A DNA stretch of 37,294 bases from an uncultured Bacillota bacterium (GTDB lineage: Bacteria; Bacillota; Clostridia; Oscillospirales; Oscillospiraceae). This document shows, piece after piece, positions 1 to 8,599 of the stretch. The stretch is taken from positions 1 to 37,294 of the forward strand of contig CANSXE010000012.1 of assembly GCA_947650875.1 (NCBI GenBank). Reading direction: 5' to 3'. Numbering within the stretch: the first letter of the stretch is position 1; every line of letters starts with the position of its first letter. The position numbers and the translations under genes were made by a program. The notes under the pieces were generated by a model. The model was not told where the DNA came from. It saw only the letters and a program-made list of their open reading frames with translations, and did no database searches.

Positions 1-59
1 GGGTTGAGCAGCTGATACTTCAAAGAGGAGCTGCCGGCGTTGATTACCAGAATATTCAT
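1..59 (-). CDS. ackA: Acetate kinase, N-terminal fragment cut by window edge (MNILVINAGSSSLKYQLLNP)
   Basis: Reverse-strand translation gives the characteristic AckA N-terminus ILVINAGSSSLKYQL. Confidence 0.93.
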   Translation of the reverse strand, partial: MNILVINAGSSSLKYQLLN

Positions 60-91
60 GGGAATCGTCTCCTTCTCAAATCAAATTTGGG

Positions 92-120
92 TTGTCTCCC
101 GGCTGGAAATGTACTACAAT
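92..120 (+). promoter_or_regulatory. Predicted sigma-A-type promoter (TTGTCT-N17-TACAAT) for tmcAL
   Basis: -35 at 92-97, -10 at 115-120, 17-bp spacer, upstream of the TTG-start ORF at 222. Confidence 0.55.
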
Positions 121-221
121 AGAGACAGCCCGGTCGATACCCCTATTCTAACGCTTTTTTTCAAAATGGACAACCACTTTTTTGTTTTTCTTCCAGATAT
201 TTTTCCGCAGGAGGACCGCCC

Positions 222-1388
222 TTGAAAACCATTGGAATTGTCGCTGAATACAACCCCTTCCATACCGGACACGCCTGGCACATTCAGGAGACCAGGCGGC
301 TGTTTTGTGAGGAGACCGCCGTTGTGGCCGTTATGAGCGGCAACTGGGTCCAGCGTGGGGAGTGCGCAATTACCGACAAGTGGACCCGGGCGGAGATGGC
401 TCTGTCCGGCGGCGCAGACCTGGTGCTGGAGCTGCCAACCGTGTGGGCCACCACCTCCGCCGAGGGCTTTGCCAGGGGGGCTGTGTCCCTTCTGGCGGCC
501 ACGGGAGTGGTGGACGTCCTCTCCTTTGGCAGCGAGTGCGGTGACCTTCCCGCCCTGCGGGCGCTGGCCAAGTGTCTCAACAGCCCGGACTTCTCCCAAG
601 TTCTGCGCCGGGAGCTGGGACCGAAAAAAACCTTCGCCCAGTGCCGCCGTCAGGCCGCGGCCCATCTGCTGGGTGAGGAGACCGCCGCCCTGCTGGACCT
701 TCCTAACAACAATCTGGGGGTGGAATATCTGCGCTTTCTGCCCCCAGACATAAAGGCGGTCACAATTCCCCGCCGGGGCGCAGGACACGACAGCCCCTCC
801 GAGGGGGACGGCTTTCCCTCCGCCTCCCTCCTGCGGCAAAAACTGCGTGTGGGAGATGTGACAGGCGTTTTCCCTTTCCTGCCCTTGCCCTGGAAGGGCG
901 AAGCGGCGGATATGAAGCATCTGGAACGGGCTCTCATTGCCCGGCTGCGCTCCATGACTCTGGCGGAGACGGAGACCCTTCCCGACAGCGGCGACGGCCT
1001 GGCCGCCCGGCTGCTGTTTGCCGCCCGGCAGACAGCCAATCTGGAGGAGCTGTATACCCTGACCAAAACCCGAACCTACACCCATGCCCGGGTCCGCCGG
1101 CTGGCCCTCTACGCCCTGCTGGGCCTGCGGGAGCAGGACCGCCCCGCCGCCCCCCCCTACATCCGGGTGCTGGGCTTCAACCGCCGTGGGCGGGACGTTC
1201 TGCGGAAAATGAACGGAACGGCCATGATTCCCTTCTCCGTCAAACCCGCCCACATCCCCCGCTTTTCCCCCGAGACACAGGCCCTCTTCACCCTGGAGGA
1301 GCGGTTTACCGACCTGTACTCCCTCTGCTTCCCCACTCCCCGGCCCGGCGGGCTGGAGTGGACCACCAATCCCATTGTCAAACTGTAG
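222..1388 (+). CDS. tmcAL: tRNA(Met) cytidine acetate ligase (TmcAL / YlbM-like nucleotidyltransferase)
   Basis: MKTIGIVAEYNPFHTGHAWHI nucleotidyltransferase motif, full-length 388 aa; TTG start preceded by GGAGG; divergent from ackA. Confidence 0.92.
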   Translation: MKTIGIVAEYNPFHTGHAWHIQETRRLFCEETAVVAVMSGNWVQRGECAITDKWTRAEMALSGGADLVLELPTVWATTSAEGFARGAVSLLAATGVVDVLSFGSECGDLPALRALAKCLNSPDFSQVLRRELGPKKTFAQCRRQAAAHLLGEETAALLDLPNNNLGVEYLRFLPPDIKAVTIPRRGAGHDSPSEGDGFPSASLLRQKLRVGDVTGVFPFLPLPWKGEAADMKHLERALIARLRSMTLAETETLPDSGDGLAARLLFAARQTANLEELYTLTKTRTYTHARVRRLALYALLGLREQDRPAAPPYIRVLGFNRRGRDVLRKMNGTAMIPFSVKPAHIPRFSPETQALFTLEERFTDLYSLCFPTPRPGGLEWTTNPIVKL

Positions 1389-1415
1389 ACCGCTCAGCGC
1401 TGGAGGAGCTGTTCC

Positions 1416-2513
1416 ATGAAAACTGAGAAAAAAATAAACCGAATCTGGTTTCAGCTGGGAGCTGTTACCATCCCTCTCGCGCTGGTCATCCTCTTTGAGG
1501 TACTGAAGGGCAATCAGGCCCTGATGACCGGTTGGGTCTTTGGCGTTATGGCCCCTTTTGAGCGGCTTCTGGGGCGGATATGCTCCGTTTTTCCCTTCTC
1601 TGTGGCGGAGACATTAGCCGCCCTGTTTCTGGCCGGGTGCGTGGTCTGGCTGGTGCGGGCTGTTGTGCTGGTGGTCCGGCAGAAGGCCCCTCTCCCCTTT
1701 CTGCGCCGGCTGATATCTCTGGGAACCCTTTGGCTGTGGCTGTGGGCGGGTCTGTGCTGGCTGTGGAACGCCGCCTACTACGTCCCCACCTTCGCCCAGC
1801 GGGAGGGACTGGAGACCGCCCCCTACTCGGTGGAGGAGCTGGCCGCCGTCACCCAATACTTTGCCCGTCAGGCCGCCGCCCTGGCCCCCCAGGTGCCCCG
1901 GGACAGCGACGGACATTTTGCTGAACCTCTGCCTGACTGCTTCGGCCGGGGGCCGGAAATTTATCGGAATATCGCCCGGGAGTTCCCCTCCCTGGACATA
2001 AAACCTGTAAGGGCAAAACCCTTGCTGTGCTCTCGGCTGCAAAGTATTCTGGGCTTTACTGGCATCTACTTCCCCTTCACCGGCGAAGCCAACGTGAACG
2101 TGGACGCCCCCGCCTGTCTGGTACCCTCCACCATCGGACACGAGATGTCTCACCAGCGGATGGTGGCCTCTGAACTGGAAGCCAACTTTGTGGGGATTGC
2201 CGCCTGCACCTCCTGCGACGACGTGGTATTTCAGTACTCCGGCTACCTCTCGGGCCTGATTAACCTGTGCAATGCCCTGTACCCCGTTGCGCCCGATGTC
2301 TGGCGCAGCATTGTGAAGGAGACCTTCAATCAAGAGCTGGCCACCGACTGGAACGACAACAACGCCTACTGGTCTGCCCTGGAGTCCCCGGCGGAGGAGG
2401 TGGCGGGGAACATCTACGACGGCTTCCTCAAAAGCAACGACCAGGAGCTGGGCCTGCGCTCCTATGGGGCGTGCGTGGACCTGCTGGTAAACTACTACAG
2501 CTCAAAACTATGA
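1416..2513 (+). CDS. DUF3810 domain-containing membrane protein
   Basis: 365 aa, N-terminal TM segments, GHEMSHQRMVASELEANF metalloprotease-like motif typical of DUF3810. Confidence 0.8.
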   Translation: MKTEKKINRIWFQLGAVTIPLALVILFEVLKGNQALMTGWVFGVMAPFERLLGRICSVFPFSVAETLAALFLAGCVVWLVRAVVLVVRQKAPLPFLRRLISLGTLWLWLWAGLCWLWNAAYYVPTFAQREGLETAPYSVEELAAVTQYFARQAAALAPQVPRDSDGHFAEPLPDCFGRGPEIYRNIAREFPSLDIKPVRAKPLLCSRLQSILGFTGIYFPFTGEANVNVDAPACLVPSTIGHEMSHQRMVASELEANFVGIAACTSCDDVVFQYSGYLSGLINLCNALYPVAPDVWRSIVKETFNQELATDWNDNNAYWSALESPAEEVAGNIYDGFLKSNDQELGLRSYGACVDLLVNYYSSKL

Positions 2514-2514
2514 G

Positions 2515-2541
2515 AAAAAGCCGCCAAAAGGCGGCTTTTTT
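2515..2541. terminator. Bidirectional intrinsic terminator AAAAAGCCGCC-AAAA-GGCGGCTTTTTT
   Basis: Perfect GC stem flanked by A and T tracts between convergent genes. Confidence 0.9.
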
Positions 2542-3314
2542 CATGCAAACAGGCCATAGATCAGCCGTGCCAGCAGCAGGGTCAGCACCACGAAGAACAT
2601 GGGCCGAATCACCTTGGCCCCTCCCTTCAGGGCCAGACTGGAGCCTAAGTAGTTGCCGGCAATGCCGCACAGGGCAGCGGGGATGCCCACTGCCCACATC
2701 ACCTTGCCCGCAATGGCAAAGGTAACCAGAGACGCCAGGTTGCTGGCCGAGTTGGCCACCTTGGTATTCCCCGAGGCGGTGAGCAGGTCGAACCGGCACA
2801 GCCCTGTAAAGGCCAACATCAAAAAGGTGCCCGCCCCCGGGCCGAAAAAGCCGTCGTACCCGCCGATAACCAGACCGATGCCGGCGGCCATGGCCATCAG
2901 CTGGCCCCGGCTCAGCTCGCCGGACCGATCCTCCTGGCCGAAATCCCGCTTAAAAATCAGAAAAACCGCCATCACCGGCACCACCGCCAGCATGACATAG
3001 TACAGCATCTGCTCCGGCATAACGAGATTGAGCCGCGCCCCCACCCAGGCCCCGGCCAGCGCGCCGATTGCCCCGGCAATTGCGCTGGGAACGTGAACAT
3101 CTCCCCGTTTCAGAAAGCGCCCGGTGGACAAAAAGGTGCCAAAGGCGTTGCCGCACTTGTTAGTCCCTGATGCCATGTGGGCGGGCAGCCCCGCGATTAA
3201 GTAGGCCGGCAGCGTAATCAGCCCACCTCCCCCGGCCACTGCGTCGATCAGCCCGCCCAAAAAGACCAGCGGGCAGACGATGAGCCAAATATGTGCCAGT
3301 TCTCCCAGTTCCAT
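2541..3314 (-). CDS. TSUP (TauE/SafE) family membrane exporter/permease
   Basis: 257 aa polytopic; GGxIDAVAGGGGLITLPAYL and GGYDGFFGPGAGTFL motifs. Confidence 0.9.
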   Translation of the reverse strand: MELGELAHIWLIVCPLVFLGGLIDAVAGGGGLITLPAYLIAGLPAHMASGTNKCGNAFGTFLSTGRFLKRGDVHVPSAIAGAIGALAGAWVGARLNLVMPEQMLYYVMLAVVPVMAVFLIFKRDFGQEDRSGELSRGQLMAMAAGIGLVIGGYDGFFGPGAGTFLMLAFTGLCRFDLLTASGNTKVANSASNLASLVTFAIAGKVMWAVGIPAALCGIAGNYLGSSLALKGGAKVIRPMFFVVLTLLLARLIYGLFA

Positions 3315-3325
3315 CGTTCTCTCTC

Positions 3326-4591
3326 CTAATTTCCTTTAATTTCCTCCCAATACCGCTTGGCAGCCTGTTCGGTTTTGTTGTCGCCATATTCATAGTAGCG
3401 CGTTCCCACCAACTCGTCGGGCAGATACTGCTGGGCCACCCAGTGGCGGGGGAAGCTGTGGGGGTACTTGTACCCCTGCGCCCGCTCCTGGCCGGCGGAG
3501 TCGGCATGGACGTTTTGCAGCTCCCGGGGGATGCTCCCCGTCCGCCCCGCCCGCACGTCGGACAGAGCGGCGTCGATAGCCATACAGGCGGTGTTGGACT
3601 TGGGGGCGGTGGCCAGCAGGATCACCGCCTCGGCCAGGGGCAGCTTTGCCTCCGGGAGGCCCAGCTGGAGGGCGTTGTCCACGCAGGCCTTCACGATGGG
3701 CACCGCCATGGGGTAGGCCAGGCCGATGTCCTCACTGGCGGAGCACAAAATCCGCCGGATGGCAGTAATCAGGTCCCCCGCTTCCAGCAGCCGTGCCAGG
3801 TAGTGAAGGGCGGCGTCGGGGTCGGAGCCCCGAAGGGACTTCATCAGGGCGGAAGCGATGTCAAAGTGGGCGTCCCCCTCCCGGTCGTAGCGCATGGCCG
3901 ACTTCTGGGCGGCAGTCTGGGCGTCTTCCAGGGTGACAAGCAGTTTCCCTTGCTCCCGCCTGGCAGCAGTGAGCAGGAGCTCGATGGCGTTCATGGCCTT
4001 GCGCACGTCTCCCCCGCAGGCGGAGGCGATGTGCTCCCGGACCCCATCCTCGCACCGGACCTCCGCCCCCAGCCGCTGCCCCATGATGGCCACCCCCCGG
4101 TCGATGGCAGGGAGCACATCCCCGGCGGTGATCTGCTTGAACTCGAACACGCTGGCCCGGGATAAGACGGCCCCGAAGACGGCGAAAAAGGGATTTTCCG
4201 TGGTGGAGGCGATGAGGGTGATCCGCCCGTCCTCCATAAACTCCAGCAGGGACTGCTGCTGTTTCTTGTTAAAGTACTGAATCTCGTCCAGGTAGAGCAG
4301 CACCCCCTCCGGGGCGAGGAGGGTGCCGATGTCCGCCATAATGTCCTTGATGTCCGAGATGGAGGCGGTGGTGGCGTTGAGCCGGTGGAGGGGCCGGTTG
4401 GTCTTCTGGGCGATGATGTTGGCCACGGTGGTTTTGCCGGTGCCCGAGGGACCGTAGAAGATCAGGTTGGGCACATTGCCCCCCTCCACGATCCGCCGGA
4501 GCAGGCCGTCTTTTCCTAAAATATGGCTCTGCCCCACCACCTCGTCCAGACTGGTGGGCCGTATCTCATCCGCCAGGGGGCGGTATGCCAT
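3326..4591 (-). CDS. rarA: Replication-associated recombination protein A (RarA/MgsA AAA+ ATPase)
   Basis: 421 aa; FYGPSGTGKTTVANIIA Walker A, LYLDEIQ Walker B, conserved C-terminal RarA region. Confidence 0.93.
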   Translation of the reverse strand: MAYRPLADEIRPTSLDEVVGQSHILGKDGLLRRIVEGGNVPNLIFYGPSGTGKTTVANIIAQKTNRPLHRLNATTASISDIKDIMADIGTLLAPEGVLLYLDEIQYFNKKQQQSLLEFMEDGRITLIASTTENPFFAVFGAVLSRASVFEFKQITAGDVLPAIDRGVAIMGQRLGAEVRCEDGVREHIASACGGDVRKAMNAIELLLTAARREQGKLLVTLEDAQTAAQKSAMRYDREGDAHFDIASALMKSLRGSDPDAALHYLARLLEAGDLITAIRRILCSASEDIGLAYPMAVPIVKACVDNALQLGLPEAKLPLAEAVILLATAPKSNTACMAIDAALSDVRAGRTGSIPRELQNVHADSAGQERAQGYKYPHSFPRHWVAQQYLPDELVGTRYYEYGDNKTEQAAKRYWEEIKGN

Positions 4592-4612
4592 AGTGTTTCA
4601 CACCTTTCCGAT

Positions 4613-5197
4613 TCATTCCCGCTCCAGCGCACCGCTGTAGCGTTTCAATGCCTTCCGCCGCCTGCGCCAGTCGGGCATGAGGGCGTCCATTTGGGCGTAG
4701 AACCCCGGTCCGTGGTCGTGGTGGAGAAAGTGGACCAGTTCGTGGAGGGCCACATAGTCCCGCAGCTCCTCCGGACACCGGGCCAGGGCGGTGTTCAGGG
4801 TAATGTACCCCTGAGCCCAGTGGCAGTTCCCCCACTGGCTTTTCAGCGGGCGCAGCTTCAAGGCTGGGAAGGCCACCCCCAGAGGTGCAGCCAAAGGGTA
4901 GACACGGGCCAGGGTCTCAGCCAGCAGCCGGACACATTCCTCTCCGGATACCGGGGGCAAAGGCTCTGCCTGCCGTTCTTCCCGCCGGCTGATGGCATCC
5001 AGAATCCAGCCGCTTTTTTCCCGGATGAAGTCGTCCGCCTGCTTGACCGGGCACCGCAGGGGCAGAGAGACCATAATCTCCCCCCCTGCTCCCACCCGCA
5101 GATTGAGATTTTTCACTCGTTTTCGGGTGAGGGTGTAGGTAAGGGGACCCCGCGGGGTGTCCACCAGGCGGAGCTGAGGTGCCGTCTGGTTTACCAT
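4613..5197 (-). CDS. YgjP-like/SprT-like metallopeptidase domain protein (DUF45)
   Basis: HELVHFLHHDHGPGFY zinc motif and LKSQWGNCHWAQGYITLN. Confidence 0.88.
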   Translation of the reverse strand: MVNQTAPQLRLVDTPRGPLTYTLTRKRVKNLNLRVGAGGEIMVSLPLRCPVKQADDFIREKSGWILDAISRREERQAEPLPPVSGEECVRLLAETLARVYPLAAPLGVAFPALKLRPLKSQWGNCHWAQGYITLNTALARCPEELRDYVALHELVHFLHHDHGPGFYAQMDALMPDWRRRRKALKRYSGALERE

Positions 5198-6222
5198 TTA
5201 TTCTCCACTTCCTCAGCAAAGCCCAAAAAATCCTTGATAAAAATTTCGGTGCCGTCGTCCAGCAGGGCCAGGCCGGTAAACTTGCCGAAGATCTGATGTT
5301 GATCCGATTTGATAACCCCCACACTGGTACAGGCGGAGCGGTCCATCACTGGGTCAAAGCGCATCTCAAACCGGCCGTCGTCGCTGGTAAACTCCCACTG
5401 CTCCATATACCGGCGCTTGCGGCGGCGGCCGGGGATGCGGAAGCGGACCTTGGAGAGCTTGTGGGCCTTTCCGTTATAAAACAGCATATTTTCCGTGGCT
5501 GCGGAGGTATTTCCAAACCCGTAGCCCAGGTTAAACCCGAAGGTCACCCCATCCACAAGGCCGGAAGCGGAAGCCCAGTACCAGGTGTTGTGGTAGGTCC
5601 ACACCCCCCGGCCCCAGTCCAGCACGGCGAAGGTATCGGAGGGGTCCAGCATGTACTCCCTCTCCCCCACCGTCACCTTTCCCGAGGCCCGCAGGCAGTT
5701 GATCTTCTGGTTAAAATAGAAGTGGCCAGGCTTGTCAAAGGGGGTGCAGATAACCATGGACTCCTCCGGCTCGTGGGTGAGGATGATGTGCGCGTCCAGC
5801 GCATCCCGGCCGTCAAAGTGCTCCATATGGGCGTAGAGCTGCCGCTGGTCCTCCTCCCGCCGGAACAGCAGGGAGTAGCCCCGGCCGCCGGAAGCGCTGT
5901 CCCCCTCCAGCGAGGAGGACGGCATGCCGGTGTTCCCCATAGGCAGCAGCCGCATGGGGCTCTTGGTCACCTGGGTGTTCTCCCAGAAGTCCAGCAATGA
6001 GATAGAATCCAATCCCATATAGCTGTTGTCCGCAATGGTCAGCGCCAGAGCAAATTGCCCGTTCATCACCAGGTAGTAGTCCCACTCCTTAATGCGCATG
6101 GTGTGGCCCTGAACATCATTCCGGTCGTAATCCAGCAGCATACGTTTTGCATATCCCGTCTCACGCAGATTGCCCTGGTCGTCCAGCAGCGGCCCCGCCT
6201 GGGTAATCTCATGCTGTTCCAT
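5191..6222 (-). CDS. DUF2804 domain-containing protein
   Basis: 343 aa; DWGRGVWTYHNTWYWASASG and RIKEWDYYLV motifs of DUF2804. Confidence 0.85.
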   Translation of the reverse strand: MEQHEITQAGPLLDDQGNLRETGYAKRMLLDYDRNDVQGHTMRIKEWDYYLVMNGQFALALTIADNSYMGLDSISLLDFWENTQVTKSPMRLLPMGNTGMPSSSLEGDSASGGRGYSLLFRREEDQRQLYAHMEHFDGRDALDAHIILTHEPEESMVICTPFDKPGHFYFNQKINCLRASGKVTVGEREYMLDPSDTFAVLDWGRGVWTYHNTWYWASASGLVDGVTFGFNLGYGFGNTSAATENMLFYNGKAHKLSKVRFRIPGRRRKRRYMEQWEFTSDDGRFEMRFDPVMDRSACTSVGVIKSDQHQIFGKFTGLALLDDGTEIFIKDFLGFAEEVENKW

Positions 6223-6249
6223 AGCTCCCGCCCCCTTTCGTACCCGCCT

Positions 6250-6278
6250 ATTATACTGTAAATTCTTCCACTCTGCAA
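6250..6278 (-). promoter_or_regulatory. Predicted promoter TTGCAG-N17-TATAAT for the DUF2804 operon
   Basis: Minus-strand -35 at 6273-6278, -10 at 6250-6255, 17-bp spacer. Confidence 0.65.
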
Positions 6279-6396
6279 TTGTTTTCTTGGGAATTGAAAA
6301 GACTGATTCAGGAACAGGTGGTTACTTTGGACAGGCAAGAAAGCCGGATTCTGCGCATATCCTCTTAGAGGAAATTTTTCAAGGGGGTGCGCAGAC

Positions 6397-7578
6397 ATGG
6401 GAAAGCTTGTGGGCAAGGCCCAATATCGGGATATTTTACTGGGCGCGGGACTGCTGTGGGCCACCCTGGCTCTGATTCTGTGGCCTGAGCAGGCCATGGA
6501 AGCCATGCGGGACGGCATCGCACTGTGTGGCAATGTGATTCTCCCCTCCCTGTTTCCCTTCTTCGTGCTCTCCTCCCTGGTGGTGGAGCTGGGGATGTCC
6601 CAATATCTGGGCAGGCTGCTGGAGCCGGTGATGGCCCCCCTCTTTCGGGTAAACGGAAGCTGTGCCACCGCCCTGGCCCTGGGCTTTGTGGGGGGCTACC
6701 CCGTGGGAGCCCGGACGGCCATCCAGATCTACGAAAACGGCCAGTGCTCCCGCACCGAAGCGGAACGGATGCTGGCCTTCTGCAATAACAGCGGCCCCGC
6801 CTTTATTCTTGGCGTGGTGGGGGCCGGAGTATTCGGGAGCGGGACGGTGGGACTCCTCCTCTACCTCACCCACCTGCTGGCTTCTCTGCTGGTAGGGGTG
6901 ATTTTTCGATTCTACAAGCCCCAGGAGGGACCTCAGACCCGGCGCAGCCGCGGCCCTCAGTTCCAGGCTGCCAGCTTTCCCAAAGCATTTACCCAATCCA
7001 TCATGGGCTCCATGCAGTCCACCCTGAATATCTGCGCCTTTATTCTGTTTTTTACCGTATTTCTGCGTATTTTAGCTCACGCCGGCATCCTGAAGCTGCT
7101 GGGCGGCCTTCTCTCCGCCCTGTTGGCCCCTCTGGGGATGGATCAGACCTGGGCGGAACGGCTGCTCACCGGACTGGTGGAGGTCTCCTCCGGGGTATCC
7201 TCCCTCACCGACGGCGCCATGTCCGGGCGGCTTTCTATGGCCGCCTTCATGCTGGGCTGGGCGGGGGTATCCGTTCACTGTCAGGTGCTGGCCTTCCTGG
7301 GGGACAGCGGCCTGTCCGTCCGAACCTACGTTGCAGGAAAACTCCTCCACGGCGGTCTCTCCGCCCTCCTGGCAAATTTGATTTTCCGCACATTGCCCCT
7401 CAGCAGTCCGGTCTCCGTCTATCTGGCGGAACAGACTGAGACCATCGCCCATCTGGACTTCCACCAGGCCCTCACCATCTCCGCCGTGGCTTCCTGGGGG
7501 GTCTGGCTGGTGTTTTTGGCACTGGCCGTCTGGGTGGTACAAAAAAACAGTGGAAAAAGACGGCGGTCTGTAGTATAA
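6397..7578 (+). CDS. ylbJ: YlbJ-like sporulation integral membrane protein (nucleoside-recognition domain)
   Basis: 393 aa polytopic; VILPSLFPFFVLSSLVVELG, GFVGGYPVGARTA, NNSGPAFILGVVG motifs. Confidence 0.8.
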   Translation: MGKLVGKAQYRDILLGAGLLWATLALILWPEQAMEAMRDGIALCGNVILPSLFPFFVLSSLVVELGMSQYLGRLLEPVMAPLFRVNGSCATALALGFVGGYPVGARTAIQIYENGQCSRTEAERMLAFCNNSGPAFILGVVGAGVFGSGTVGLLLYLTHLLASLLVGVIFRFYKPQEGPQTRRSRGPQFQAASFPKAFTQSIMGSMQSTLNICAFILFFTVFLRILAHAGILKLLGGLLSALLAPLGMDQTWAERLLTGLVEVSSGVSSLTDGAMSGRLSMAAFMLGWAGVSVHCQVLAFLGDSGLSVRTYVAGKLLHGGLSALLANLIFRTLPLSSPVSVYLAEQTETIAHLDFHQALTISAVASWGVWLVFLALAVWVVQKNSGKRRRSVV

Positions 7579-7618
7579 TGGCCGGTGAAAAGAAATGTCA
7601 GGAAGGAAGCGAGTCCTC

Positions 7619-7831
7619 ATGAAACTGTTTCAGACCTCTATCGAGCCCCGGTGCGCCTACTGCGCCCACGGCCGTGAACTTGACCGCAATCAGGTGGTCT
7701 GCCCCAAAAAGGGCGTCATGTCCGCCGGGTCCCACTGCTCCTCCTTCCGCTATGATCCGCTGAAGCGAATCCCGCCCCGCCCCGCCAAACTGTCGGGCAC
7801 GGTCCTGTCAGAGGAGGACTTTAAGCTTTGA
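7619..7831 (+). CDS. Small conserved Cys-containing protein (70 aa)
   Basis: MKLFQTSIEPRCAYCAHGRELDRNQVVCPKKGVMS...; four Cys, SD-like GGAAGGAAG upstream. Confidence 0.75.
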   Translation: MKLFQTSIEPRCAYCAHGRELDRNQVVCPKKGVMSAGSHCSSFRYDPLKRIPPRPAKLSGTVLSEEDFKL

Positions 7832-7837
7832 TATCAC

Positions 7838-7882
7838 GAGGAAAGGCTGTAAAGGAATATCCTTTACAGCCTTTCCTCTTTT
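7838..7882 (+). terminator. Intrinsic terminator, 19-bp perfect stem with 3-nt loop
   Basis: GAGGAAAGGCTGTAAAGGA-ATA-TCCTTTACAGCCTTTCCTC then TTTTC. Confidence 0.85.
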
Positions 7883-7943
7883 CTGGCAGACCCAAATCAT
7901 ACTGTATTATTCGCCTAAATTCTCCCGTAGATATTTGGCGCTT

Positions 7944-8168
7944 TTTACAATCTGTAAAGCAATAATAGTTTACAGTAATAAAATGTCGAAACGAAAAATT
8001 TTTTTTATAAAACCCCGCCCTGCGACAGCATATAACATCTCTCGCAGGTGAAATGGGCGAAGAAAGTCGGACCTGCAAGTTTCCTGCGATATCTTTCTCT
8101 TTTCCTTTCCGGGCACACACTATATAATGTGCCTGTCAAAACCTTTACAGGAAAGGAGACACTATATC
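7944..8168 (+). promoter_or_regulatory. Long structured regulatory leader/promoter region of the DUF6514 gene
   Basis: TTTACA/TGTAAA triple half-sites (7944-7974), Spo0A-box-like TGTCGAA (7984-7990), mutually exclusive pairings of CCTGCGA (8019-8025, 8083-8089) with TCGCAGG (8042-8048), palindrome GGCACA..TGTGCC around TATAAT (8112-8133). Confidence 0.5.
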
Positions 8169-8435
8169 ATGGAAATGAAGATTGCAACCCGCCAATGTGC
8201 CGACCAGGGAGGAAACCCCCGCCGTTTCCACTATTTTCTTACCGTTGACCAGGAGGAGACCCCCTGTTTCTTCTGTGAAAACTACGGCGTCCGAATTGCG
8301 GAGGAGTCCGGCGGCGACGTCTCCATTCCGGGCATCACCACCAGCGCCGCCCGCATCGACGAGCTGATGGCTCTCCTGGTGGACAACCGGGTGGGACCCG
8401 CCGGACTGGCCGATGTGGTGGCCGATTGGCTGTAA
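8169..8435 (+). CDS. DUF6514 family protein (88 aa)
   Basis: MEMKIATRQCADQGG...YGVRIAEESGGDVSIPGITTSAARIDELMALL; SD AAAGGAG upstream. Confidence 0.7.
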   Translation: MEMKIATRQCADQGGNPRRFHYFLTVDQEETPCFFCENYGVRIAEESGGDVSIPGITTSAARIDELMALLVDNRVGPAGLADVVADWL

Positions 8436-8461
8436 GGTTATTCCCCATCACAGGTACTGTG

Positions 8462-8584
8462 TCACTTCTTTCCGCCCAGCTTCTGCATGAGCACCATCAG
8501 CAGGGCGATGATGCCCAGCACCACGAAAATACCCAGCATCCCCTGCCCCAGCATCTCCAGGGCCTGCATTAAATTCTCATTCAT
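8462..8584 (-). CDS. Short OadG-like gamma subunit / single-TM accessory protein (40 aa)
   Basis: Not in the ORF track; translation MNENLMQALEMLGQGMLGIFVVLGIIALLMVLMQKLGGKK, one TM helix, directly downstream of the beta subunit. Confidence 0.72.
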   Translation of the reverse strand: MNENLMQALEMLGQGMLGIFVVLGIIALLMVLMQKLGGKK

Positions 8585-8599
8585 CGCGTTTTCCTCCTG

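Noticed and set aside
40-225. 61-aa plus-strand ORF upstream of tmcAL
   Set aside because: Begins inside ackA and contains the promoter; no SD, atypical composition
7821-8120. 99-aa minus-strand ORF through terminator and DUF6514 leader
   Set aside because: Covers a perfect terminator hairpin and structured leader; no coding signature or SD
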